Below are positions 35,372-47,457 of a stretch of DNA of 64,000 bases, piece by piece. The notes below the pieces were generated by a model. It was given only the letters and a program-made list of their open reading frames with translations. It did not search any database and was not told the DNA's origin. This stretch comes from Saxidomus purpurata (lineage: Eukaryota > Mollusca > Bivalvia > Venerida > Veneridae). Each line of letters starts with the position of its first letter. The first letter of the stretch is position 1. The DNA is taken from contig JAFMSR010000012.1 in assembly GCA_022818135.1 (NCBI GenBank), forward strand, positions 28,416,178-28,480,177, in the 5' to 3' direction. The translations under genes were made by a program, and so were the position numbers.

Positions 35372-35941
35372 TAATGATATTCATGTCTGAAGTAGCAATT
35401 TAGCACTTTACTGGATGTTCTGGTTATTTTGAGAAAATTTTGACAATGTATCATATTGAACTATATTAAATTATCTGTTTCAATGTCTGTAAGAGGCTAC
35501 TCTCTAAGGAAAAAAAATTGAATATACTGATTTATAAACAGATATTTGATTGGCAGTATTAAAAAAGTGATTGTTAGCTTTTGTATTTGGCCATTAAAAT
35601 TGGCTGTAGTAAACCATCTATGCATTAAGTCTGCATGCATATCAGATATTTATTTTATCCCATTATAGTAGTAATTTTTGTTTCCAGAATCCAAGGTTAC
35701 AATTACTGCTATTTCACTTAGAAACTTTATCCCTTCTAAGAAAGAAGTTAAACAATACTATTGCTAAAACTCTGAAAACTAGTCATCCTGGCTTATAAAA
35801 AGGACAATTTAAAAGGAATGCCAAAACTATAAATGCTTCCATCACTCTGATGGAACTTGTAAATTTTAACTAGCATGAACATAATTCTCTTCATATTGAC
35901 AACAATTAAGAAATAATAAATGTGTCCCTGTATTTTATTTA

Positions 35942-36118
35942 AGAAATAATCTATGGCTTGGAGTGCTTTATCGAAATTGAAGCATTCCCCGGAGGTGATG
36001 TGCCTGGCGGAATAATTCACGAGGGCGAGCCCGAGTGAATTATTACGCAGGCACATTACCGACGGGAAATGCTTCAATTTCGATAAAGCACTCCAAGACA
36101 TAGATTATTTCGATTCTA
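35942..36118. repeat. Large near-perfect palindrome (fold-back element)
   Basis: Left arm GAAATAATCTATGGCTTGGAGTGC... and right arm ...GCACTCCAAGACATAGATTATTTC are complementary over ~78 bases each, including TTTATCGAAATTGAAGCATT and GTGAATTATT. The centre is a short CGAGGGCGAGCCCGAG. Related end wording (TTATTTCGATTCTAA) recurs at 36925, and GAATCGAAATAATAAATGC at 47652. Confidence 0.9.
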
Positions 36119-36428
36119 AGAAGCCGATTTTTGGAAAACTATCGTAACTACTACGGACCTTTTTTCAGTTCGGCGGTCATGTATAAAAAAGCATAAATAG
36201 TAGCTGTTGGAATTAACTCCCCTATTCGGGCAACTATTCAATATATCAAACATAACTATATTATACAAACTTATTTTAGTTTAATCATCTAATACATAAA
36301 ATATAAAAAGAAATACCTGCATGACTGACATTATGCAGAAGACGTCAGATTCAGAACCTAACAAAGCAGCCAATCGATTTAAATGCGTACCGTTAATTTG
36401 AACTGTACAACGTTTTAACGTGGAGTAA

Positions 36429-36450
36429 TGACGTCAGTGTGATGACGTAA
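36429..36450. promoter_or_regulatory. CRE-type site pair
   Basis: TGACGTCA (36429-36436) and TGACGTAA (36443-36450), 14 bp apart, with a further GACGTCA near 36343. No gene start was found beside them. Confidence 0.3.
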
Positions 36451-36754
36451 ACGTTTTCATTCATAGTTTTGTCTCCCGGAATCAAAATATTGTATGACTG
36501 TTAATCCTGAATGTCTTGGCCTTTTTTAAGGAAAACAAGGTGAGGGTATTCTAAGGCTTACTTGACGCAATCAAAAATAATATTTAGGTTCTTAAACAAA
36601 TCTTTTTCATGCGACTGATGTATTTATACTGATATTATTTCCATTTCTATATTTTATTTTTGCGCGGGAGTAAATTAGAAAAGTCGGAAGGAGCTACTTC
36701 CATGTCCGAAACTCCGCCTACTTTTCCGAGTGCTTTAATCATATTAATGCACTC

Positions 36755-36960
36755 GAATTGACCATAGAAATATACCGTAGGCATATTAGAATGTTCAATA
36801 AAATACAGTCAGGAATTCAGACGCGTAGTATTAAATTACGAGTGCATAGCACGAATGATTTAATTTTTCACATCCGAACGACTGGCTGTATTTTATTCAA
36901 CGATAAAATACAGAGATGCATTCATTATTTCGATTCTAACATGAAATTGTCTTTAAAAAA
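36755..36960. repeat. Second fold-back repeat
   Basis: GTTCAATAAAATACAGTCA near 36793 pairs with TGGCTGTATTTTATTCAAC near 36882, and flanking ATAGAAATA.../GCATTCATTATTTCG ends resemble the palindrome 800 bp upstream. Together they may be one compound fold-back transposon. Confidence 0.65.
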
Positions 36961-37334
36961 TACAACATACTATGTTTGACGCGTAGCAACATTCCAAAGT
37001 AACTTACAAGCATGGAATGCGATTGGATGCTAGGGACATTTACCCCACGTTTTGCCCGTTGAAAACATGATCTTTATTTTATCGTAAAATAATGTATAGC
37101 TTCATTCCCTCTATATCTATATACGAAAAGTTGCGGATCGTGTTAGAATCTTTCTTTATGAACCCCCAGAGAATCATCTGCAGACACAGGTCAAAATATA
37201 ATAAAAGAAAACCAGATTCTGTAATATGAGTAATTAAAACTTGTCTACTAATCTGACTGATGCTTCACTTTTTCCAGTACTTATTCAAGGCCTCTTATTT
37301 TTCGGCTCACTTTATATCTATACACTAATTTATA

Positions 37335-37501
37335 TTAGCTCGATTGTGAAGAAAACTTATAGCTAATCGAGTCACTCTCTAGTCCACTTCCTGGAAAAAC
37401 CAGTACTGGTGTCATATGAGGAGGTACAGATGGACCCCAGTGGGGCTCAAACCTGCAACCTCTAGGATGAGCCATAAGGCTCACTTGTCTTCAAGACCCT
37501 T
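37335..37501 (-). mobile_element. tRNA-derived SINE, copy 1 (diverged)
   Basis: On the minus strand, GGTTTGAGCCCCACTGGGG carries a polymerase III B-box, followed by a shared body (CATATGACACCAGTACTGG, TTTCCAGGAAGTGGACTAGA). It pairs with the better copy 900 bp downstream in the same orientation. Its A-box region is decayed. Confidence 0.6.
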
Positions 37502-38249
37502 TAAGCATGCAAAACAGTCGCAGTGTTAGGGTACAAGAATAGTGTCAAGCTTCAACTTCAATATTACTCTCAATTTTTTTTTCCATACTGTAGTTGGTTA
37601 TTGCCAGCATTTATCTATTATCAACACAATATGGTCACATTGGATGCAGTATGTCATATTTTTCCTTCTTACGATTCTCGATTTAAAAGAAAATTCAATT
37701 TGGTGTTAGTAATGGACCTTTACGAAGCCTTAATTCATTCTGAACATTATGAAAAATCTATCATTTGATGCACTTGTAATTCAGATCTGCATAAATTGCT
37801 CATTACATTATGCTTTCTACGGAAATTTAATATTGAAAGAGCATAACATTCTTACACAATGAAGTAATCCAAGTCACTAACGCATCTTTAATGTATCTTT
37901 AACAATTACGTTAACTGATATCTTATCCCTGTCTCCTGGGTAACTGCTTGAACAATTGTTGCAGTTCTCACAACGAGAATGTATCATCCGACTGCAGCTC
38001 ACATACTGCTCTTAGCCATACTGCAGGAATAAACATCAAATGTAAGTGCCTATATAAAACTTGAAAAAGATACAAACTTGTACCAAAAACACAAGCCAAA
38101 GATAATTGGGACTAGATCAATTTTATCAATGTAAGGCTTGTGTGAAGTTTCAATCCAGTATCTGCAGTAGATTATTGGAAATAGCAACTTGAATGAAAAG
38201 CTTCAAATGCAGTTCAAGCTAAGATTTAGTTCATACTAATTGATTTTAA

Positions 38250-38412
38250 CTTGATTATGATGAAAGCTTGTAGCTTAGCGAGTCACTCTCGAGTCCGCTT
38301 CCTGGAAAAACTAGTACTGGTGTCATATGAGATACGGTCATACCCCCAGTGGGGCTCGAACCCGCAATCTACGGGATGAAAGGCATACACCTTAACCTCT
38401 ACACCACCGCTA
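38250..38412 (-). mobile_element. tRNA-derived SINE, copy 2
   Basis: Minus strand starts GCGGTGGTGTAGAGGTTAAG (A-box TGGTGTAGAGG), then GGGTTCGAGCCCCAC (B-box GGTTCGAGCCC), then the body with CATATGACACCAGTACTAG and TTCCAGGAAGCGGACTC. It is a tRNA-like head without a foldable full tRNA ending, so it is called a SINE and not a tRNA gene. Confidence 0.75.
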
Positions 38413-41400
38413 TCAGCTTTGATAGGACTTGATGCATTATTATTGTCCATTGACCTCTATGCACAAGCGTGTTAAGTGTTAACCTAATATCAGCATTTGT
38501 TGGATCGATTGATTTATTCAATCGGATCCAATGTTAACAGAGTATAGCTTCCTTACGGCCGAACGCTTTACATACAAACAAGTAGTTCCATATATTCCGT
38601 TGTTACGAATTATACTGTCCTCTGTTTTAAAAATTATATAGTAACAGATCTAAATAATATCAAAACATTTCAGAATAGCAAAGTTGCTTTTCTTATAATT
38701 AAATCAACGAGGTATCTGAACTATTTTCCTACGCGGTTTTTATCCCAACAATTTTCTAGTCAGACCGGTGTGACAAGAGAAATGTAAGACCCGTGAAATA
38801 TGCATCGCTACACAGGATACACTAAATTCAGTGTTTCCGCGAGAGCGCGTTTTCTGCGTTTTTGACGCACTCATTTTGTCAATTACGCAACAGAAATAGC
38901 AAAGAGTCTCTTCTATGAGGCAATTAAAATGTGTATGATCAAATTACTACAAAAATTTTGACCCTATTCCGTCGTCGTTATCGTCTGCTTTCGGATCGAC
39001 CCGCATTTTGTACCATTGCGTTTTTGTGTGTGTTGATTCTTATTGTACCGTCATCATGGTATCGTAGACGCACAACAAGAGATGGTCGACGAACCTTCAA
39101 ACGGGAATCAGAAACGTCTGTCTGAGTGATTTTAATGATCATTTTGTAGTAATTTCGATCAGACTGTCCGTGTTGAAAGGGGTTTCAGTGTGTCAAATAA
39201 TATCAAAGTTTAATGTCTATGGTTGAATGCACTTATGAAAAAATCGCTTTGTCTTTGACTTTTGGGATGCAGTAACAAAATGGAAAGAATCCAAAGAGAA
39301 ACACCTGTTGTAAACGGAATAAAACTTCTTTAACATAATATTATAGTCATGCCTTTTTTTTACAATAAAGGGTATGACCCTCGGAATTTCTAAATGACCT
39401 CTAAATTCTGATACAGGGAATTGGCACCCAGGGTCTTCCTCCTTCACGAAAGCCGGAAGTTGCAATATGACCTTAGCTGTTGGGTGCGACGTTTAATCCG
39501 AATTAATTGGCACAATACAATCAACCTTATGGGCATGTCCAATAACTTTTGAATGACATTAAAAATTGTTCAAACCATAAATATTCAGTTCAGTTTTGTC
39601 AAAATACATTTCTCAGTTACGATTCACAGCTTAATACTTCATAGGGTAGTTGAACATAGTCACTGAATGACATAATGTAAGCACATGGGTCCCTATCTCA
39701 AAAGTAAAGTTTACACAAATGGTGAAAGGTCTAAATTTGACAGTTGTGTCTCCAGTTTATAACTTTACCCGTGCAAGGGTTGTCCTGGTATTCACAAATG
39801 TATGTGTACAGTCTATGTTGTCCTGATATTTACACATGTCATGTGTGCAGACTGTGTTGTTCAGAGACAATCGATCCTCCAGCACTTTCAGTCCTTTGAT
39901 TTTGAAAATAGGAACTGTAGTCTGGATTTTGTTAGGCATGATTTGCTGAAATTCATGCAAGAGTTATGAAACTTTATACTATGACCTTGTTTATTCACCC
40001 ATTGAGACCTGTGTATAGTCAGTTATCCAATACCTGCCTTACTTCTTAAAATGGCAAATTGCATGCAAAATATTAAAATAGAATTTTCAAAGTCAAAGAC
40101 CACAAAGAAATTTAAAGTCAGTCAAGAGTTATCTTACTTGATGGTCTCATGCATACTATATCAGACTTTCAAAATAACACCTTACTAGTTAAACTGAATG
40201 CTAAAATTAAACCAAGCTGCAAAACAAACATCAATTTTAGGGATGACTAGAATATAGCTTCTACATTTCCTCAAATAGGCTAGCTAAAATGGTCCATTTA
40301 ATGACAGACTAGAGAAACAGCTAAAGGAGTGCTGCCTCCTGGGGATATAATCTAACAGATAGGGTAAGGCAAGTGATCCTCATTTGTCTTCTTGAAAGTA
40401 ATTCCATACTAGGAGTCATGTCATCCATTATACAAGTGCTATTATAACCCTATACTTAATGTCCTACAGCAATTTTACTTCCTCTCGGTTTTCATTTGTT
40501 CATGAGAGTGGTAAAAGTTCAGACACAGGTTCTCCTAGTGTCACAAACAAGTACTCATGGCATTTTTCTTTTCCCTGCTAAACTGCAAATGTTTTTCTTG
40601 AGAACAAACAACTAGACTGACGATAAATTAAAGATATAGTTGTAGTTAAGTTATGATATATTTACCATAATCCAGGCTGCTTTAAGTAGTAAAACTTTTG
40701 TCAAGTATATTATAAAGAATATAGATCTGCACTTATTACACCGATACCACAATATGTTCATAAAATGCTCCTCTCTCATTCCAGAGAGAAACTTTAATTA
40801 TCAACAAAGACAAACAGAAATCAACAGCATTTGATGAGACAGAAAACATATTTTGAAACAAGGAAGTTGGATTATGATCATACTGGATATAAACATCTAA
40901 GTGGGTCAGACCGGAATCTACAGAAATCCTGATTTATCAATCTAATTTCTAGAAGCATACAGATATACCATGTAAGTATCGTGTAGATACTGATTTTCTC
41001 ATCAGTAATAACTTCTTTAATACTCAGTGACCTTTTCCAGAAGATATTTCTAAATGGAGACAAATAATTACTGTCCATTTTCTGAATAGTAGGAAAACAG
41101 GGTTGCAACATCCTACCATAAAATCTGGAATGTTGCCAGAAATTTCAATTTCCATTATTTAATTAAACAATTCTGATGCATATTTTTCTGGGTTTTTTTC
41201 TTTTACTTCCTAAATGGTGTTTTTAAAAGACATTTACCCTTATCTCACTTTATCAACACCATTACAGCTCATTGTTGTTCTAGTTCTGAGATGAGAAAGA
41301 TATTTACAGATGAAACAAGATTAATATGGAAATGTGCAAATCTAAAGGGTTTTGCACAAAACAGTCAGAACTTTCATTAAATAAAGAGTACGTTACAACT

Positions 41401-41857
41401 CTTTTGCAATGAATAAACAAAACAACATATTAGTTATACTGCAAATGATTGGATTCCTCCTATCTAGACAGAATATTTGATTACATAAATCCATTATCCT
41501 GAAAACTATAATTTCATCCATCATGAGAGCTTGAAAACACACTGTTTTATCATCTTCTCCAACCAGAGAATAAGTATAAATGTGACAAGTCTGGTAAAAT
41601 AATAGAGCCTCACTTCTCTTAACCTGATTTCGAAATTAGAAGTTTTGTGACATAGGTATTTTACTTTGTGACACATTTTGTGTCCCACTGTTATCAGAAA
41701 TATAGAATCAGCTGTTATATTAATTGGTACAACAAAGTTACAATCCTATATACAACATTAAAAGATCCACTCTACCAATGGGACCTATCTGCTATAAAAT
41801 AAAGTTACTGTTCTAAATTGCTTCAATTTCTATGGAATTTTTATTTTTATATGTGTA
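38413..41857. other. No supported gene
   Basis: AT-rich, with a possible small element at ~38800-39200 (GTGTTTCCGCGAGAGCGCG start; ATGATCAAATTACTACAAAA mirrored at ~39140-39170) and a decayed relative of the window-start repeat at ~39950-40180. No frame here resembled a protein family. Confidence 0.4.
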
Positions 41858-42531
41858 CCATAAATACTTGGCCATAAGTCAACCAAATACAATCCCGAAA
41901 TTACATTTCAACAGCTTACTTGACTTATGGCCATGTTCTACAAAAAAAAATATGTTTCAGGCCCCTATTAGGTGGAAGTGCTCCAAAATTTGCACTTAAT
42001 AAATGCAGGCCTGTCAATCGGCCATTTTGTTTCAATTCAAATCGCTAAAATCGCCAAAAAAATATCAACAAATCTTACCAAAAATCAGAAACAAATGGGG
42101 TCGCGAAAATATGTGACAAACATCAATAATTATGTAAAATCTTTTAAAAAATGATATGCTTTTATTATCATTAAAGATATGTTTAATGATTATAAAGATA
42201 CCAAAAAAACTTTTTTTCTCATTTAAATTCCCTAAACACTGGAAAAAATCAGCAAATATACCTGAAAATCGAGAACAAACAGGGTCGCAAAAATATGTGA
42301 TAAAACTACAATTACTACATAAAAACCTTGGTCAACAAAATAAATTTTACAAGTTGAAATATAAGTGTTGTTGTTTGTTTGTTTAATAATCCCCTTACAA
42401 TAATTACTACTTATTTCATGCCAAAATCCTCCCTCAACTAATGGAAGGATCTAGCCTAAATTACTCATTTTAAAGACAAAACTACACGCTCGACTTATGG
42501 CTGAGATCCACTTATGGCCGAGTTTTTACAG
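41858..42531. mobile_element. TA-flanked MITE (GGCCATAAGT ends)
   Basis: Left end CCATAAATACTTGGCCATAAGT and right end ACTTATGGCCGAGTTTTTACAG are inverted repeats with TA outside both. The interior carries a direct duplication around GGGTCGCGAAAATATGTGAC / GGGTCGCAAAAATATGTGAT. 674 bp, no transposase. Confidence 0.72.
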
Positions 42532-42699
42532 TATCCATTTAGGGGAATTGCTAAAACCACAAAATAAGTAATTATATAACATTATATTTTCATATGTGTA
42601 TCTATTTCAGGGAATTGCTAGAACCACGAAATGACTTGGAATGATGAACGGGTAATGAGCAGCTACAGAAAGAAGTAATTATAAGCATCTAACATTGTA

Positions 42700-43830
42700 A
42701 TGGAAACAGAACGAACACTTGACATAATCTATTCCCAAAATTTCACTGATTTCAACTTAACATCATCACCTTTCTCACCGGTCGAATCAAATAAAACCAA
42801 CATGACTCAGCTCATACCACACTTTGGGTTTCGCCATGATGAAATCACATTCGAGAAGGTGTTTGAAATGTATGTAGTGCCAGTGTTAGTGGTGTTGGGA
42901 ACCATCGGTAACATTCTCATCTTGATAACAGTTCGCCAGAGAAATATGAGTAACTGGTCAATATGCTTTTACCTGGCATCATATGCAGTCGTGAATATCA
43001 TCATTCTTGTGCCTATGTCTGGATTTGAGTGGCTGTGCAAAGTGACTGGAACTAAATATGTGACAGAACTCACAGATTGGACATGCAAGTTGTGGCAATT
43101 TGTGATGGGTGTTTCAATCTATTCTGGAATCTGGTTCATGTTTGCTATGCTTGTTGACCAGTACATTGTGATCTGGTTACCGCACAAAGCACAGTCCATG
43201 TGTACTATATTCATGGCAAAGTTTGCTACAGTAATAATCGTGATTGGCCTTGTGGTTGTCAGTATCCACTCTATTTGGACATATGAACTATTCACGAACG
43301 GATGCTTTGTTTCAACATCCCCAAATGACATTCTCACGTTAGTATGGCCATGGGTCTCCCTAAGCTGTTACTGCATCATACCGTTGGTTCTAATTATGAT
43401 ATTCATTATAATAGTCATATATGGATCGTTTACAAAGAACACCTGGAAAAAATCGTCCAGTAACTATCAAGTTCCAATTGATATCACAGTCATGACTGTT
43501 GCCCTGTCAATCTTTTACGTGGTATTTGTCACACCAGCAACAATACTGAACATTATGGAAATTAACATGCCGACATCTTGGCTGCATGACCCGCAGTTTT
43601 ACAAAGCCATAGAAGTTGCTCTTGTTGTAGGCGACCTACTCACGTTCCTCAACCCGACACTTGCATTTGTAATATGTGTGTCATTCTCGTCAACATTCAG
43701 ATCTGAGTTACAGGAGCGAATACGAAACTTATGCTGCGAGAATGTGATTCGCGTGTACGAGATGCAAGTGAATGCAAACGTTGGCACTGGAAATGATCCT
43801 GAAAACTGTTCGGAAACGACACCATTGTAA
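42700..43830 (+). CDS. Rhodopsin-family G-protein-coupled receptor, single exon
   Basis: 376 residues with seven hydrophobic segments (about 56-78, 87-108, 130-160, 172-192, 213-241, 260-285, 300-330). Class A marks: GN at 70-71 in TM1; Cys129 at the start of TM3 with Cys202 in the second extracellular loop, the expected disulfide; DQY at 153-155 in place of DRY; TPA at 278-280 in TM6; NPTLAF at 318-323 in place of NPxxY; and amphipathic helix 8 with a Cys pair (345-346). The N-terminus has four N-glycosylation sequons (N14, N19, N31, N34) and no signal peptide. It most resembles the large lophotrochozoan set of orphan peptide-type receptors; the ligand cannot be named. A tttcag acceptor at ~42609 may start the exon, giving a spliced 5' UTR. 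It has no genic neighbour, and no promoter was assigned. Confidence 0.92.
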   Translation: METERTLDIIYSQNFTDFNLTSSPFSPVESNKTNMTQLIPHFGFRHDEITFEKVFEMYVVPVLVVLGTIGNILILITVRQRNMSNWSICFYLASYAVVNIIILVPMSGFEWLCKVTGTKYVTELTDWTCKLWQFVMGVSIYSGIWFMFAMLVDQYIVIWLPHKAQSMCTIFMAKFATVIIVIGLVVVSIHSIWTYELFTNGCFVSTSPNDILTLVWPWVSLSCYCIIPLVLIMIFIIIVIYGSFTKNTWKKSSSNYQVPIDITVMTVALSIFYVVFVTPATILNIMEINMPTSWLHDPQFYKAIEVALVVGDLLTFLNPTLAFVICVSFSSTFRSELQERIRNLCCENVIRVYEMQVNANVGTGNDPENCSETTPL

Positions 43831-44110
43831 CTGTGGTTCTGTTAGAGACAATACAGACAATGCCACCATACTGAATGCTTTCAATAACTTAAGAGCATCT
43901 TTGATTTGTACAGTATGAGACTTTGAGAATGCATGAATTTTGATGCTTTTTTAGATTTACAGTTAAGTTATTCTTCAATTGTCATTCTTTTTCCCCCCAA
44001 GACTGTACATAATTTATGTCACTGCTTTTGAATATAAAATGTGAAAGCATCTTTGAAACTAATGCAAACTATCTATTCTATTTTATTGTAAAATATACAG
44101 TCTGGCAAGC
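43831..44110. other. GPCR 3' UTR (inferred)
   Basis: AT-rich sequence between the stop and the AATAAA; no other feature seen. Confidence 0.45.
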
Positions 44111-44116
44111 AATAAA
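44111..44116 (+). terminator. Poly(A) signal AATAAA for the GPCR gene
   Basis: AATAAA lies 281 bp after the GPCR stop, followed by a T-rich stretch. A plausible 3' end signal, based on position and sequence only. Confidence 0.5.
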
Positions 44117-44662
44117 ATTTTACTTTATTTACAAATTGTAATATGCATGCTACCTGCTAATATTTTGTTTAAAATGCTTCTATCTTCAACACAATTAATC
44201 ATTTAAAAAAACAAACAGCAGATTGACAATTAAACCCCCAAAGCCTACCATAGGTGTTAAAACAAGACCCTGCACTTATTGAAGAGACACTATGTGATTT
44301 CCATTAAATGTCAGGGAATCTGTTAGAGACAAACTGATTCCATTATAAGGTCATTGCACTTAAAGCACTGCATGAAGAGTACAGTGAGTGTAAGAAACAA
44401 AACTAGAGAATTTCAGATGTTGTAGCATGGCTTTGGGATCATTCTTTAGAAGAGCAAACTTAAATATCTATAATGATACTATGCTTTTTGCAAGGGGTGG
44501 AGCTTAAAACGGTACTCTATCTGAAATAGAGCATAGTTTCAATAGGGTATGTAGTTTAGGAAATTGGCAAAGATACGAATCAGATAGAAAACTGTTTGCT
44601 CAAACAACTAGTTATTACTCAGTCCAAAAAATAAAGAAACAAGTGACAGGAAATTGTCACAA

Positions 44663-45883
44663 AACCAGGTTTTCATTTTCCAGTCTGCTGGCCGAGCGCA
44701 AATGTGTTTTTAAAGTAAGTAGATATAATAATGTGAAAAAGAAACAAAGGTCTTTTTCTATATATTACATGTGTAAAAAAAGCAAAGGGCCATAATTCAG
44801 GCAAAATTGATCAATACACAAAACCCAGACAATATGCACGTGGGCACTTGATGACAACAGTTGTGTGAGAGTTTGGTTTAAATATCTTGAGAAATGTAGG
44901 AGGAAGTGGACATGTGACAGTATTCTTCTATATATAAAATATGTGGAAAAAAAGCAAAGGGCCATAATTCAGGCAAAAATTATAAAAAAAAAAAAAAAAA
45001 AAAAACTTGCTCTGTGTGGGGTTTGAACCGCTGGTCTCATGAGAAATGTTGTCATCTTACTGTAACAGAATACTCCAAAGTATACAGGACTGGTAATCTA
45101 TTCTAAAAATAGACAGTAATAACAGAGTATTCTCCCTTTTATAATAACAGAGTATTCTCCCTTTTATATATACTTAAATAAGGAGACACAAAATTGCTAA
45201 CGGACAGACGGACGACCAGGGGCAGAACATTATATATTCAAAATTCTTTAGTTCACAATTATAGTTCTGTGAAAGTTTGGTTGAAATCCCTTGAGAAATG
45301 TAGGAGTTGCAAACACAAGAGTATTTCTCTATATATATTACATTATGTGGAAAAAAACAAAGGCCCATAATTCTGTCAAAAATGATCAAATCACAAAACC
45401 CCGACAATATGCGCCAGGGCACTTGGTGACAATAATTCTGTGAAAGTTTGGTTGAAATCCCTTGAGAAGTGTAGAAGGAGTTGCGCACAGAAGAATTACA
45501 TATGTGAAAAAAAACAAAGGGCCATAATTCAGTCAAAAATGATCAAACACAAAACCCGGAATATATGCGCCAGGGCACCTCATGACAATACTTCTGTGAA
45601 AGTTTGGTTGAAATCCGTTGAGAAATGTAGGAGGAGTTGCGCACAGAAGAATTACATGTGAAAAAAACAAAAGGGCCATAATTCTGTCAAAAATGACCAA
45701 ATCACAAAACCCCGACAATATGCGCCAGGGCACTTCATGACAATACTTCTGTGGAAGTTTGGTTGAAATCCGTTGAGAAATTTAGGAGGAGTTGCGCACA
45801 GAACAAATTGTTTACGCCCGCCCGCCCGCCCGCCGACATACCCCAATCTAATAACCAGGATTTTTCCTTAGGAAAACCTGGTT
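44663..45883 (+). mobile_element. Pearl-like element, family B
   Basis: Perfect 12-bp terminal inverted repeats (AACCAGGTTTTC ... GAAAACCTGGTT). The right one folds with ATAACCAGGATTTTTCC into a terminal hairpin. The core has five ~150-175-bp units around AAAGGGCCATAATTC and GTTTGGTTGAAATC, then GCCCGCCCGCCCGCC before the end. A poly(A)/tRNA-like insertion (44980-45060) interrupts it. Short frames inside are repeat artefacts. Confidence 0.85.
44980..45060 (-). mobile_element. Possible SINE fragment inside family B element
   Basis: On the minus strand, AGCGGTTCAAACCCCACAC contains a B-box (GGTTCAAACCC) followed 14 bases later by a run of over 20 T. A polymerase III-like head next to a homopolymer suggests a small SINE insertion, but the A-box is not evident. 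Confidence 0.4.
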
Positions 45884-46019
45884 AATAAATCTCACAAATA
45901 GAACACTCAGTGCAAAATGTGCTTCATAATTAATTATGCATACAGATTTAGGACAAATAGATGGTACAGCACAGGAATTGTCTTAGTCTTAAAAAATGTG
46001 GTTCAAAATTGTTCAAAAT

Positions 46020-46640
46020 ATTATGCCTTTGACTGACCTGGTGACCTAGTTTATGAAACCATGTGACATTAGAGTTTGTTTCAGATCATCAAGACAAATT
46101 AACACTGGGGCCAATTTTCAGAATAACTGGGAGTACAACAGGGTCTCTAGGGTGTTCATACTTTTTACTATTATTAGATAGTGTGGCCTGGTTTTATATA
46201 TTGTGTGACCCAGTTTCAAACTTATCCTACAGTTCACGTGTGAGGATTACCATTTGCAACATTCTGGTTTCATGGTGACTGAATGAAAATGGTGACCTTT
46301 CATGTTTACATGATTATTAAGTCTGACCTAGAGACTAAAACAGTTGATATCTTGTTTGACCCCACAAGGTATCATCTGAACAGAGACTTATCCCATTTTC
46401 ATGATTGGGTATAAAATCTGGCAGTATTCACCAAGGTTATCCTTTGATCTGACATGGTCAATTGCTCCTAGATATCATCAGGATAAGTCTTCTGAAAAGT
46501 TTCCTGATAATTGTGTGTAAAAGATTTGGCATCCAGTACAGTGTCCAAAAGGGTTTTCTCTAATACATGTTTTTCACAGACTTATCCTTCTTGCGTACTC
46601 TTCAGTGTTAAAGTCTCAGCACAAACTGTTAACGATCAAA
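46020..46640. repeat. Decayed tandem-repeat element (family G related)
   Basis: Degenerate ~130-bp units with GACCTGGTGACCTAGTTT..., TTTCAGA..AT and ACAAGGTATCATC wording, as in the clearer array at 52925-53775. No intact ends. Confidence 0.5.
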
Positions 46641-47457
46641 TGAAGGGGCAGTTTCGGTCTGATAACAAAAGTGTATAACATTTTTTATGTATCATAAATG
46701 TACAATCCTATGATTATCATGTATTTTGATAAACTATGAACATATTTCAACTACAAATTATACCTTTACTAAAAGAAGTATATTTTTGTAACTTTAATTG
46801 TAGAAAATTATGAAATTATAATATGAAGGAAAGAAAAGAATTGCCGGCAAAGGCATAGCTTTAAAGGCTTTGTCAGACTACAATTTCATGAATGCGCATA
46901 AATGATTAAACACAAGTTCATAAATGATTATAGAAATTCATTAAGTTGTACTTTAAGCATTTCAACAAAATATCAAATTGTATTTCTTAAAGTTGAATTA
47001 TGCTAATTGTTTTCATGTAAAAATCCAGCTGATATAGGTCTGTGTAACAAAGGGTAGAGGAAATAATAGCTTTTAGCTACCCAACACACCAAACTCTTCC
47101 TGCTACCAGTATGAAATGATAACTTTCCAAATATTACTTTTCCTATTTTGACTGGGGTAGTCTTTTTCACAGGTGTATGTCCAGTCTTTGTGCCCATACA
47201 AAAAAACAAACAGAAAAAAACCCAATTAGAACCACTAGTTATAATTCTTAAACGAAAAAAAAAATGGAATTTTTTTTCTATATGAATATTGATATATTGA
47301 AAAGGTCTCTATGTTGCCCGTAACGCTATGGGAGTTTACTAGCACACGCTTTGAAACAACCAAAATACCAAGTGCAGAACCAATGCACGCTTTCTCGCTG
47401 CCATTTTCATATCGGACATTTAGCATTTTGTAAACAATCTTTATAAGTCTGCTTAGT

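Noticed and set aside
35793..36101. A 102-codon minus-strand frame
   Set aside because: It spans the large palindrome; the frame follows from the inverted repeat.
38350..38412. Possible tRNA gene on the minus strand
   Set aside because: A- and B-boxes are present, but the body continues into a shared repeat and no 3' acceptor stem closes; called a SINE.
45174..45846. Several 64-120-codon frames on both strands
   Set aside because: They repeat the same peptide because they read the tandem units of the family B element.
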